Origin: Microbacterium psychrotolerans
GTDB lineage: Bacteria > Actinomycetota > Actinomycetes > Actinomycetales > Microbacteriaceae
Assembly (NCBI RefSeq): GCF_031085295.1
Contig: NZ_JAVFWO010000001.1
Coordinates: 1-64,000, forward strand
Length of the DNA stretch: 64,000 nt
Direction of reading: 5' to 3'
In this document: positions 7,589 through 15,812 of the stretch, piece after piece
Position numbering within the stretch: position 1 is the stretch's first letter
Layout: every line of letters starts with the position of its first letter
Program-made: the position numbers and the translations under genes
The notes under the pieces: generated by a model
What the model was told of the DNA's origin: nothing
Seen by the model: the letters and a program-made list of their open reading frames with translations, nothing else
The model's database searches: none

Positions 7589-8376
7589 GACGTCTCCCCC
7601 GCTCGGGGACCCGTGGCACGAGCGGCCGTCGAGGTACGAGCGGCCGCCAGTTCCCGCGTCGCCGCGACGAGGGCGTCGAAGAGCTCGGCGCGCTGGGGCA
7701 GACGCTCCTGCACGGCCACGCGCTGGCGTGCCACCGTCTCGTCGTCGCCGCGCGAGATGGGACCGGTGAGGGCAGCGGCGCCGTCGGACTGCCAGTTCTC
7801 GACCGTCGCGCGTACGAGGGGCGCGAACGCCTCCCGTGGGACCCCGGCCGTGGCGGCGAGGTCCTCGGCGAACCATTCGAGCGTCACCAGGAAGTTCGAG
7901 GCGATCGATGCCGCCGCGTGGTACGCGGCGCGATCGGCGTCGGCGACTTCGAACGGCGCCATCCCCAGGGCGTCCGCGAGGGCGCGGGCGGCCGTGAGGG
8001 CACGAGGGGTCGACCCGGCGACCGCGGCAGGAACCCCGTCGAACGACGCGTCCCCACCGGCCACCGTCGTGAGGGGATGAATGCTGAATGCCTCGTGCGG
8101 CGCCAGAGGCCCGAGCGTCGATGCGCCCGAGAAGTGCCCCACGAGGGGTCCGCGTGCGATGAGGACTGCGGCGGCCGCGATCTCGGCATCCGGAACGGCC
8201 AGCAGCACGAGGTCGGCATCCGCTGCGGTGTCGCCGCGGCCGAGCGGTCCGCGCACGTCAGCACCCGCGGCCCGCAGCGCGGCAGCCATCGACCGGCCGA
8301 CACGCCCGTCGCCGACGATCGCGATCACGCCCAAGGCGCCTCCGGCGCGCGCGTGATCGGGGTCGAGGTCCGGCAT
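7582..8376 (-). CDS. Rossmann-like / DUF2520 NAD(P)-binding protein, candidate ketopantoate reductase
   Basis: A 264-residue protein. The N-terminal dinucleotide fold shows IAIVGDGRVGRSMAAAL (about residues 17-33) and VLLAVPDAEIA. The C-terminal half matches the DUF2520 helical domain: HPLTTVAG, YHAAASIASNFLVTL and ENWQSDGAAALTGPISRGD. It overlaps panC by seven bases and so is co-translated with panCB. Ketopantoate reductase is the missing step between PanB and PanC, and proteins outside the PanE family fill it in some bacteria. A reductase role is therefore a reasonable inference, unproven here. Start ATG 8376 with GGGAGA upstream. Confidence 0.85.
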   Translation of the reverse strand: MPDLDPDHARAGGALGVIAIVGDGRVGRSMAAALRAAGADVRGPLGRGDTAADADLVLLAVPDAEIAAAAVLIARGPLVGHFSGASTLGPLAPHEAFSIHPLTTVAGGDASFDGVPAAVAGSTPRALTAARALADALGMAPFEVADADRAAYHAAASIASNFLVTLEWFAEDLAATAGVPREAFAPLVRATVENWQSDGAAALTGPISRGDDETVARQRVAVQERLPQRAELFDALVAATRELAAARTSTAARATGPRAGETSW

Positions 8377-8444
8377 CGTCGTCGTCTCCCGTCGCGCGCG
8401 GTGTGAATGAACCTCGTTCAAAATACCCCGTCGCGCGGAGGACG

Positions 8445-9902
8445 TCAGACGCCGGTGGGCCGTCCCGCCTTTCCGAGCGGCGTGCGCAGCAGCACGGTGT
8501 AGACCAGAACCGACACCAGCATCCCGACCGGCACCGAGAGATCGACGTAGCCGAGGCTCTCTGCGATGGGCCCGGTCCAGACCTCGGTCGACAGGCACAG
8601 GGCGGTCGCCGTGCCGCCGATCAGCACGGCCACCATGCCGGGAACGCTCCATCCCCCGCTGTACCAGAAGCGGCCGCCTCGCTCCTCGTCGAAGAGCTCG
8701 ACGCCGTCGTAGCGGTTGCGTCGCATCGCGACGTCGGCGACGAACACGGCCATCGTGGGCGCCGAGACGATGACGAGGAACTGCAGCATCAGGTTGACGG
8801 CATCCAGAAGGTTCGTCGACAGCACGAGGTAGATCGTGAGCGCCGTGCCGATGATGCCCACGACCACCGCGGCAGGGATGCGGCGGATGGGGATGCCGAT
8901 GGCCTGCAGCGCCATGCTCGAGGTGTACGTGGTCATGCCGTTGAGAGCGATGGTGTTCGTGATCACGCCGATGACCAGGACCGGCCCGAGCCACGCGGGA
9001 AGCATGCCGAGGAGGGCGGATTCGATGCCCGCATCCATCACCGCGCCGGCGGCGACGGTCGCCAGCAGCGCCCCGACGATCGTGAACACCATGCCGGGCA
9101 GCGCGCCGCCGAGGGCGGTGGCGGCGATGATGTGCGAGGGCTTCGTCGATCGCGGCAGATATCGCGCGATGTCGGGACTGTTGATGAACGAGATCGGCGA
9201 CGAGGCGATGATCGTGAAGCCGATCGTGATCGCCGACCACAGCGCCACGCCCGACAGCGGCTCGGGCTGCTGGAATCCCCAGTCGACCTGCGGCAGGATG
9301 AACGCCGCGACGGTCACGAAGATGACGGCCAGCACGATCGCCAGCCACGAGTACACCCGCAGGATCAGTGCGTGGCCGTAGACGGCCACGAGCACGGTGA
9401 GTGCGGAGATCACGAGCGTCACGGCGATGGGCACGATGACGGGGTCGGTCAGCCCCATTCCCGCGAGCAGGCCCGCGCCCAGGAACGACGACGCGAGCCA
9501 GTTGAGCGACAGGAACACCGCTCCGATCAGCCAGCCGGTGAAAGCCACGACCGGCTTGTTGCCGATGATGCCGTAGATGGCGCGCGTGATGACCGAGCCG
9601 GAGGTGCCGGCCGCGGGGCCGCTGATCGCGATGAGGCCGGGGAAGACCCACAGCAGCGATCCGGCGATCACGACGAGCACCGCCTGCCACAGCTCCAGCC
9701 CCAGCAGCACGAGAGTGGCCCCGACGGTGAAGTTCAGGATGCTGACGCTCGGCGCGGCCCAGACGAAGAAGAGGTCGCGAGCCCGGCCGTGACGCTCGCC
9801 GGCTCCGATCAGCTCGATGCCGCGCGTCTCGGGCTGGTTCGGGGCATCGACGAACTCGGTCGGCTGCGGGGACGCCTGCGCGGTCTGCGGGTGCTGCGAC
9901 AC
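8445..9902 (-). CDS. NCS1 family nucleobase permease (cytosine permease-like)
   Basis: A 485-residue membrane protein with about 12 hydrophobic segments. NCS1 features include FFVWAAPSVSILNFTVGATLVLLGL in the first helix, the GPAAGTSGSVITRAIYGIIGNK segment and SPISFINSPDIARYLPR near mid-protein. Members bring in cytosine, purines, hydantoins or thiamine-type compounds with cations; substrate cannot be read here. Start GTG 9902 has GAGAGGAT upstream. The divergent TetR gene and the palindrome between them suggest substrate-responsive control. Sixty-eight bases separate it from the DUF2520/panCB unit on the same strand, so read-through is possible. Confidence 0.88.
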   Translation of the reverse strand: MSQHPQTAQASPQPTEFVDAPNQPETRGIELIGAGERHGRARDLFFVWAAPSVSILNFTVGATLVLLGLELWQAVLVVIAGSLLWVFPGLIAISGPAAGTSGSVITRAIYGIIGNKPVVAFTGWLIGAVFLSLNWLASSFLGAGLLAGMGLTDPVIVPIAVTLVISALTVLVAVYGHALILRVYSWLAIVLAVIFVTVAAFILPQVDWGFQQPEPLSGVALWSAITIGFTIIASSPISFINSPDIARYLPRSTKPSHIIAATALGGALPGMVFTIVGALLATVAAGAVMDAGIESALLGMLPAWLGPVLVIGVITNTIALNGMTTYTSSMALQAIGIPIRRIPAAVVVGIIGTALTIYLVLSTNLLDAVNLMLQFLVIVSAPTMAVFVADVAMRRNRYDGVELFDEERGGRFWYSGGWSVPGMVAVLIGGTATALCLSTEVWTGPIAESLGYVDLSVPVGMLVSVLVYTVLLRTPLGKAGRPTGV

Positions 9903-9971
9903 GGTGATCCTCTCGGGGCGGACCGGACGACGTCGTCGGGCCGCGGCTTCATTGCTCTCGGGACACGGCGG

Positions 9972-10000
9972 CTATTGGCCGTGCGGACAATAGGCTATTG
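9972..10000. promoter_or_regulatory. Probable TetR operator
   Basis: Bases 9972-9993 form an imperfect 22-base palindrome, CTATTGnCCGnnCGGnCAATAG. A third CTATTG half-site follows at 9995-10000, making a second overlapping inverted repeat (CAATAG-G-CTATTG). It lies between the permease and TetR starts. Confidence 0.65.
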
Positions 10001-10026
10001 GTCACACATCCAGTAGCATGGGCGGC

Positions 10027-10659
10027 ATGGTGTCAAGCGGCGATGCGCGACGTGTCCGCAAGCGGCCGGAAGAGCGCCGCGAAGAGATCCTGGCGGCCGC
10101 CGCCGATATCGCGCTGACCGAGGGCCTCGAGCGCATCACCCTGCGTGCGGTCGCCGACCGGCTCGGTGTGCGCCCGGGGCTGATCACGCACTACTTCCCC
10201 GCGGCCGAGGACCTCGTCGTCGCCGCGTTCGCACGCGCCGCCGCGGCCGAGCGCGCCGAGCTGTTCCCCCCGGAGGGCACCGCCACGCAGCGGCTGGCCC
10301 GCCTGGTCACAGGGTTCGAGAGCCGTGACTCGTGGGACCTCGCGCGACTGTGGCTGAACGCCCGCCACCTCTCGCGTTTCAGCCGGCCGCTGAACGAGGC
10401 GTTGGTCGAACAGGAGACGCTCAATCGGGCCGGCATCGTCGACATCATCCAGCACGGCATCAGCGCCGGCGAATTCGCTTCCGTGGATGCTCACGCGGCG
10501 GGCGTCCGCATCCTGATGGCGGTGGACGGGCAGAGCGCCTCGGTGAACAACGCCCGCGACATCGGTGGCGACGAGCACGAGCAGTTCGTGTCGGACGTCG
10601 CCGAGTGGACACTGGGTCTGAAGCCGGGAACACTGCGGGCGAGCGCCCGTTCGAACTGA
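10027..10659 (+). CDS. TetR family transcriptional regulator
   Basis: A 210-residue TetR protein. The N-terminal helix-turn-helix is clear (REEILAAAADIALTEGLERITLRAVADRLGVRPGLITHYF) and a variable ligand domain follows. ATG at 10018 lies within a possible -10 box (TAGCAT, 10014-10019); ATG at 10027 is seven bases after that box, so a leaderless mRNA starting at 10027 is the better choice. No Shine-Dalgarno is present for either. It is divergent from the NCS1 permease, with an operator-like palindrome between, and probably represses the permease and itself. The gene ends 37 bases before the rifamycin-associated element of helR. Confidence 0.9.
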   Translation: MVSSGDARRVRKRPEERREEILAAAADIALTEGLERITLRAVADRLGVRPGLITHYFPAAEDLVVAAFARAAAAERAELFPPEGTATQRLARLVTGFESRDSWDLARLWLNARHLSRFSRPLNEALVEQETLNRAGIVDIIQHGISAGEFASVDAHAAGVRILMAVDGQSASVNNARDIGGDEHEQFVSDVAEWTLGLKPGTLRASARSN

Positions 10660-10695
10660 GTTCCTCCCCGCCGGCACTTCCAGGATACCGGGCGG

Positions 10696-10721
10696 AGGGG
10701 GCCTTGCGGCAAGGGCCCCCT
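10696..10721 (+). promoter_or_regulatory. Rifamycin-associated element (RAE)
   Basis: Inverted repeat with core CTTGCGGCAAG flanked by runs of G and C. Left arm AGGGGGCCTTG, loop CGG, right arm CAAGGGCCCCCT. The core is identical to the published RAE that precedes rifamycin-inactivating and rifamycin-protection genes of actinomycetes; here each flank carries one extra base compared with the form I remember. It lies 86 bases upstream of helR. Confidence 0.85.
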
Positions 10722-10734
10722 GGAGGCGCATACT
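10704..10734 (+). promoter_or_regulatory. Candidate helR promoter overlapping the RAE
   Basis: A possible -35 box TTGCGG (10704-10709) lies inside the RAE, and CATACT (10729-10734) could be the -10 box, 19 bases on. If correct, whatever binds the RAE would act directly on promoter recognition. Confidence 0.4.
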
Positions 10735-10806
10735 TGTCGGTCGCGACGCCTCCCCGCCCTTCCTCCACCAAACGCTGCGTCGTGATGTCCGCCAGGAGCA
10801 GATGCC

Positions 10807-12945
10807 GTGAATCCCATTCAGACCAGCCCTTTCGAGCTGCCCGAACGCCTCGCCGCCAAGTCCGACCCCGCACTGATCAGCGCCGACGAACAGCAGTTCG
10901 CCGCGATCGCCGACAGCCTGGCCCGGTCCATCGACGGCCTCGAGGGGCGCCTGTCCGAGCTGCGCCGACGCCCCGGCGGGCACGGGCAGGCTGGCCTCGA
11001 GCGCGACCTCGAGATCCATCGCCTCTCCGGACGCCTCCGCGTGCTGCGACGCTTCACGATGGACGCGTGCCTCGGGCGCATGGTGCCCGCCGACGGCTCA
11101 GAGCCCGTGTACATCGGCCGCTTCGGACTGACGGATGCCGCGGGGCGGCGCCTCCTCGTCGACTGGCGCACGCCGGCCGCCGAGCCGTTCTTCGCGGCGA
11201 CCCACGCGAACCCCTCGGGCCTCGCGAGTCGTCGCCGCTACCGGTGGACCGGTGGCCGCGTGACGGACTACTGGGACGAGGTGTTCACGGCCGACGGGCT
11301 CGAGCACAACGCCGCTCTCGACGACCAGTCCGCGTTCATCGCGAGCCTGGGCGCAAGCCGGTCGCCGCGCATGCGCGACGTGCTGGGCACGATCCAGGCC
11401 GATCAGGACGCGATCATCCGCGCCGGCTCACGCGGCTCCCTGGTGGTCGACGGCGGCCCGGGCACCGGCAAGACGGTGGTCGCGCTCCACCGCGCCGCGT
11501 ATCTCGTCTACTCCGACCCGCACCTGGGCGAGGGACGCGGCGGCGTGCTGTTCGTCGGCCCGAGCCCCGCCTACCTGTCGTACGTCGAGGACGTGCTGCC
11601 GAGCCTCGGCGAAGAGAGCGTGCAGACCTGCACGCTGCGCGAGCTCGTCGCCGAGGGCATGACCGCCGACGTCGAGCGCGACCCGCGCGTCGAGCGGCTC
11701 AAGGCCGACGCGCGCATGGTCGACGCGATCGAACCGGCGGTGCGGCTGTACGAGGAGCCGCCTGCCGAGGGACTCGTGGTCGAGACGCCCTGGGCCGAAC
11801 TGTGGCTCAGCCCGCAGGACTGGGCCGAGGCGTTCGCGTCGGCCGAGCCCGGCACGCCGCACAACGAGGCGCGCGACCAGGTCTGGGAGACGGTCCTCGA
11901 CATCCTCACCGACCAGGTGGACGGCGAGGAGGTGCCGCCGCACCAGCTGCGGCGGGCGCTCGCGCGTCACGAGGAGCTGACGCACGCCTTCGCGCGCGCG
12001 TGGCCACTGGTGGAGGCATCCGTCCTCCTGTCGGATCTCTGGTCGGTGCCCGCCTACCTGCGCCGCTGCGCGCCGTGGCTCACTCCCGACGAGGTGGCGG
12101 CGCTGCAGCGGCCCGACGCCACCGGGTGGACGACGGCGGATCTGCCGCTGCTCGACGCGGCACGGCGCCGGCTCGGCGACCCCGGTGCCTCGCGCCGTCG
12201 CCGGGAGCGGGAGGCCAAGCTCGCGCAGGAGCGCGAGTACATGGCGCAGGTGGTCGACCGCCTCAAGGAGGCCGGCGACGAGATGATGCAGTGGCTCGAC
12301 GGCGACGATCTGCGCAACAGCCTCGTCGACGACTCGGTGCTGGAGGCGTCCGACCCCGACCTGCTGGCCGGGCCGTTCGCGCACATCATCGTCGACGAGG
12401 CTCAGGAGCTCACCGACGCCCAGTGGAGGATGCTGCTGGCGCGCTGCCCGTCTCGCAGCTTCACGGTGGTCGGAGATCGGGCCCAGGCGCGGCATGGATT
12501 CCGGGAGTCATGGCAGGAGCGACTCGACCACGCAGGACTCACCGACGTGAGCATCGCCTCGCTCACCATCAACTACCGCACGCCGAGCGAGGTCATGGCC
12601 GAGGCGGAGCCGGTGATCCGGGCGGCGATCCCCGACGCGAACGTGCCCACGTCGATCCGTTCCAGCGGAGTCCCCGTGCTCCGTGCCGCGGTGACCGAAC
12701 GCGACGGCGTCCTGGGCGACTGGCTCGCGGCACACCCCGAAGGCACCGCCTGCGTCATCGGCGACCCGTCGTTCGCCGCGCAGGAGCGCGTGCGCTCGCT
12801 GACGCCGGAGCTCGCGAAAGGTCTGGAGTTCGACTTCGTCGTGCTGGTCGAGCCGTCGAGGTTCGGCGAGGGGATCGAGGGCGCGGTGGACCGCTACGTC
12901 GCGATGACGCGCGCGACCCAGCAGCTGGCGGTGCTCGAGGCGTAG
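10807..12945 (+). CDS. helR: RNA polymerase recycling / rifamycin-protection ATPase HelR
   Basis: A 712-residue superfamily 1 helicase-like ATPase of the HelD group. The N-terminal coiled coil (about residues 15-85) corresponds to the arm that enters the RNA polymerase secondary channel. The ATPase has Walker A GGPGTGKT (216-223), motif II VDEAQEL (529-535), VVGDRAQARHGF and SIASLTINYRTP, ending with LAKGLEFDFVVLVEP and YVAMTRATQQL. HelR-type proteins release rifamycin and stalled polymerase. The RAE upstream and the length favour HelR over general HelD. GTG at 10807 has AGGAG eight bases ahead; a nearer ATG gives only a three-codon frame. Convergent with sdaA. Confidence 0.93.
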   Translation: MNPIQTSPFELPERLAAKSDPALISADEQQFAAIADSLARSIDGLEGRLSELRRRPGGHGQAGLERDLEIHRLSGRLRVLRRFTMDACLGRMVPADGSEPVYIGRFGLTDAAGRRLLVDWRTPAAEPFFAATHANPSGLASRRRYRWTGGRVTDYWDEVFTADGLEHNAALDDQSAFIASLGASRSPRMRDVLGTIQADQDAIIRAGSRGSLVVDGGPGTGKTVVALHRAAYLVYSDPHLGEGRGGVLFVGPSPAYLSYVEDVLPSLGEESVQTCTLRELVAEGMTADVERDPRVERLKADARMVDAIEPAVRLYEEPPAEGLVVETPWAELWLSPQDWAEAFASAEPGTPHNEARDQVWETVLDILTDQVDGEEVPPHQLRRALARHEELTHAFARAWPLVEASVLLSDLWSVPAYLRRCAPWLTPDEVAALQRPDATGWTTADLPLLDAARRRLGDPGASRRRREREAKLAQEREYMAQVVDRLKEAGDEMMQWLDGDDLRNSLVDDSVLEASDPDLLAGPFAHIIVDEAQELTDAQWRMLLARCPSRSFTVVGDRAQARHGFRESWQERLDHAGLTDVSIASLTINYRTPSEVMAEAEPVIRAAIPDANVPTSIRSSGVPVLRAAVTERDGVLGDWLAAHPEGTACVIGDPSFAAQERVRSLTPELAKGLEFDFVVLVEPSRFGEGIEGAVDRYVAMTRATQQLAVLEA

Positions 12946-12967
12946 CGGGAGCGGGGCTCGTCGTCGA

Positions 12968-14362
12968 TCAGCACTCGACGACGTTGACGGCGAGCCCTGC
13001 CGCGCTCGTCTCCTTGTAGCGGGAGGACATGTCGGCGCCGGTCTGGCGCATCGTCTCGATCGCGGTGTCGAGGTCCACGATGTGGCTGCCGTCGCCGAGC
13101 AGCGCGAGGCGGCTCGCCGTCATCGCCGTCGAGGCCGCGACCGCGTTGCGTTCGATGCACGGGATCTGCACGAGCCCCGACACCGGGTCGCAGGTGAGGC
13201 CGAGATGGTGCTCGATCGCGATCTCCGCCGCGTTCTCGATCTGTGCGGGCGTGCCGCCGCGCACCGCCGTGAGCCCGGCGGCCGCCATCGCGCAGGCGCT
13301 GCCGACCTCCGCCTGGCAGCCGGCCTCGGCGCCAGAGATCGAGGCGTTGGCCTTGATGATCGACCCGATCGCGGTCGCCGTCAGCAGGAACTGGCGGATG
13401 AGCTGCGGGTCGAACCCGGCCGTCGCGACCGATTGGTACAGCACCGCGGGGAGGACGCCGGCGGCGCCGTTCGTCGGCGCGGTCACCACCCGTCCGCCCG
13501 CCGCGTTCTCCTCGTTGACCGCGAGCGCGTAGATCGAGACCGCCTCCGCGGCATCCGTCGACTCCCCGCGTTCGGCGAGCCGGCGCCATGCCGCAGCCGC
13601 CCGGCGCGGCACGCGCAGGCCACCCGGCAGCACGCCGTCGGAGTGGAGACCGCGCTCGATGCACGCCCGCATCGCCGTCCAGATCGCGTCGAGCCCGCGA
13701 TGGGCAGCGACGTCTCCGTGGGCAGCGACCTCGGCCTCCCAGGCGACGTCGGCGATGCTGCGTCCGCGCGAGAGGTCGAGCAGCTCCCGCATGCTGCGGA
13801 AGGCGGGAGCGCTCGGCGTCACGGGGCCCGGCTCCTGAGGGTGCGGGTCCGCCGCATCGGCCACCGCCGGCTCCCCGAGACGCCGGATGAAGCCGCCGCC
13901 GACCGACAGATACGTCTCCTCGACGACGTCACCCGAGGCGAGCTCGGCGCGCAGCGTCAAGGAGTTCGGGTGCCCGTGGGGACGCTCGCGCGGCGCGAAC
14001 GTCAGGTCGTCGCGTGTGAACCGCACGTCCCCGATGTCGAGCACACGACCGGCCTCAAGCACCGCCCACGCGCCGTGGACGACCGCCGGGTCGACGGTCT
14101 CGGGACGGTGTCCGCGCAGGCCGGCGATGACGGCATCCGGGGTTCCGTGCCCGACTCCCGTCGCGGCGAGCGAGCCGTCGAGGCGGCAGCCGAACCGGAC
14201 CACCGCCGCCAGCAGTCCGCCGTCGGCGAGACGATCGCGGAAGTCGGCGGCCGCGCGCATCGGGCCGACGGTGTGCGAGCTCGAGGGGCCGATGCCGATC
14301 GAGAAGAGGTCGAGCGCGGAGGTGTACACCCCGCGCTCGACCTCGACGGCGGTGCCCGTCAT
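12968..14362 (-). CDS. sdaA: L-serine ammonia-lyase (iron-sulfur, single chain)
   Basis: A 464-residue serine dehydratase that converts L-serine to pyruvate and ammonia. The N-terminal domain has [21 protein letters not shown], and the catalytic domain contains [40 protein letters not shown] and [19 protein letters not shown]; the three cysteines of these last segments hold the labile [4Fe-4S] cluster in the family. ATG 14362 overlaps the stop of the DUF3100 gene by one base (TGATG). It is the last gene of a coupled unit with the DUF3100 protein and an M20 amidohydrolase, which suggests that serine or a serine-releasing compound is the substrate of the unit. Confidence 0.95.
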   Translation of the reverse strand: MTGTAVEVERGVYTSALDLFSIGIGPSSSHTVGPMRAAADFRDRLADGGLLAAVVRFGCRLDGSLAATGVGHGTPDAVIAGLRGHRPETVDPAVVHGAWAVLEAGRVLDIGDVRFTRDDLTFAPRERPHGHPNSLTLRAELASGDVVEETYLSVGGGFIRRLGEPAVADAADPHPQEPGPVTPSAPAFRSMRELLDLSRGRSIADVAWEAEVAAHGDVAAHRGLDAIWTAMRACIERGLHSDGVLPGGLRVPRRAAAAWRRLAERGESTDAAEAVSIYALAVNEENAAGGRVVTAPTNGAAGVLPAVLYQSVATAGFDPQLIRQFLLTATAIGSIIKANASISGAEAGCQAEVGSACAMAAAGLTAVRGGTPAQIENAAEIAIEHHLGLTCDPVSGLVQIPCIERNAVAASTAMTASRLALLGDGSHIVDLDTAIETMRQTGADMSSRYKETSAAGLAVNVVEC

Positions 14363-15762
14363 CAGCCCCACAGTCCCAGCGCGAACTCGGCGACCACGGC
14401 CGAGAGGATGAACGACGCCGCGATGGCGACCGTCCCGACGGGGATGATCTTCCAGCCGATGCTCTTGAGCATCGGAAGGTCCTTGCCGAGGCTCAACCCG
14501 GCGATCGTGAGCATGACGGTGATGAGCGAGAGGAAGTCGATGGTGTCCGACACCGTCGTGAACCATCCGGCGACCGGCGAGACCGGCGACGTGAGCAACG
14601 CGCCCACCGTCATCACCACGATGATCGCCGGAACCTTGCCGCGAGTCACCCTGGCGAGGGCGATTCCCCCGGCGACCAGTGCCCCCATCACGAGGTAGGC
14701 GATCACCATGTCCCACGAGAATCCCTTCGCCGCGATCGTGGCGACCACGATGCCGGCGAACCCGATGATGAGCAGCGACACCCACAGCGGCACCCGCACG
14801 TTCGGCTTCTCGAGCACCGTCTCGGCCACGGTCTTGACCGCCGAGGTCGGCATGGCGCCCTGGGCCTTCGCCCGGCGACCCGGCAGCGCCGCATCCTTGT
14901 TGCGGGTGAGGAGCTTGTAGAAGCGGTCCGCGAGGGGCAGCGACACCCACACCCCGATGTACACCCCGAGCACACCCGTGATGAGGTTCGAGGTGGCGGC
15001 TAGCGCCAGCACCTGATCCTGCATGTCGGGGTGGGCCGACACGATGACGGATGCCGCAGCCGCCATCATCGACCCCGAGCCGACACCCGCTCCCATCGCG
15101 AGTGCGAGAGGGTCGAAGACGCCGAGCGAAGCGGCGAGCGAGGCGATGAGACTCACGATGATGGCGCCGAAGATGGTGCCGAACACGTACATCGAGAGCA
15201 CTCCGCGGTACTGCGGCGAGTCGGAGCCGTAGCGCTCGCTGACCATCGCGAACGAGCCCTCGCGGTCGATGGAGAAGGTGGCGCCGACCGTCGCCGGCCC
15301 CATGCGCAGCAGCACGGCGAGCGGGAGTGCCAGTGCGATGGTGCCGAACAGGTGGCCGACCTCCTGCAGCAGCAGTGCGGGGCCTGCCTGCAGAAGCAGC
15401 GGGATGTTGGGGCCGATCGTGAACGACAGCCGCGCGCAGAGGAAGAGCACGGCGACGCCCATGATCACGGTGGCCGCCTGCTGCAGATCGATCGGCAGTG
15501 GCTTGAGACGCTGTCCCGATATGACGGCCCCCGCGGTGATGCCCCAGATCATGGGCAGCAGCGTCACCGACGCGATGCCGAGGGGGATCACGATGGGCCC
15601 GATCGCCTGCGCACCGGCCGAGATGGCCACGACCAGTGCGATGAGGATCCACAGCCCTGGGCTGCGGAATCCGAGGGCGATGACGGATGCCGTCTTCTGA
15701 AGAGGGCTGGGAGACTGCGGTCCTGTCGAGGCGACGTTGCCTTCATGGGTGGGAGCGGTCAT
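14362..15762 (-). CDS. DUF3100 family membrane protein
   Basis: A 466-residue integral membrane protein with roughly 11-12 hydrophobic segments and the conserved glycine/serine-rich stretch AMGAGVGSGSMMAAAASVIVSAHPD, which I associate with DUF3100. It is probably a transporter; the family has no established substrate. I use ATG 15762, preceded by TGGAGAA. An alternative ATG at 15816 overlaps the upstream stop (ATGA) and would add 18 low-complexity residues. It sits between an M20 amidohydrolase and sdaA with overlapping or nearly overlapping ends, so it likely imports the amide or peptide that the hydrolase cleaves, or exports a product. Confidence 0.85.
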   Translation of the reverse strand: MTAPTHEGNVASTGPQSPSPLQKTASVIALGFRSPGLWILIALVVAISAGAQAIGPIVIPLGIASVTLLPMIWGITAGAVISGQRLKPLPIDLQQAATVIMGVAVLFLCARLSFTIGPNIPLLLQAGPALLLQEVGHLFGTIALALPLAVLLRMGPATVGATFSIDREGSFAMVSERYGSDSPQYRGVLSMYVFGTIFGAIIVSLIASLAASLGVFDPLALAMGAGVGSGSMMAAAASVIVSAHPDMQDQVLALAATSNLITGVLGVYIGVWVSLPLADRFYKLLTRNKDAALPGRRAKAQGAMPTSAVKTVAETVLEKPNVRVPLWVSLLIIGFAGIVVATIAAKGFSWDMVIAYLVMGALVAGGIALARVTRGKVPAIIVVMTVGALLTSPVSPVAGWFTTVSDTIDFLSLITVMLTIAGLSLGKDLPMLKSIGWKIIPVGTVAIAASFILSAVVAEFALGLWG

Positions 15763-15812
15763 GTCGGGTTCTCCAGGTGGGGAGGCGGCGCCGTCCGCGC
15801 AAGCGGGGTCGG

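Noticed and set aside
10305-10330. tRNA T-loop-like GGGTTCGAGAGCC
   Set aside because: Lies inside the TetR reading frame and no acceptor or anticodon stem can be formed around it.
10696-10721. Terminator for the TetR gene
   Set aside because: No T-tract, and the core matches the rifamycin-associated element exactly, with helR following; a regulatory role fits better.
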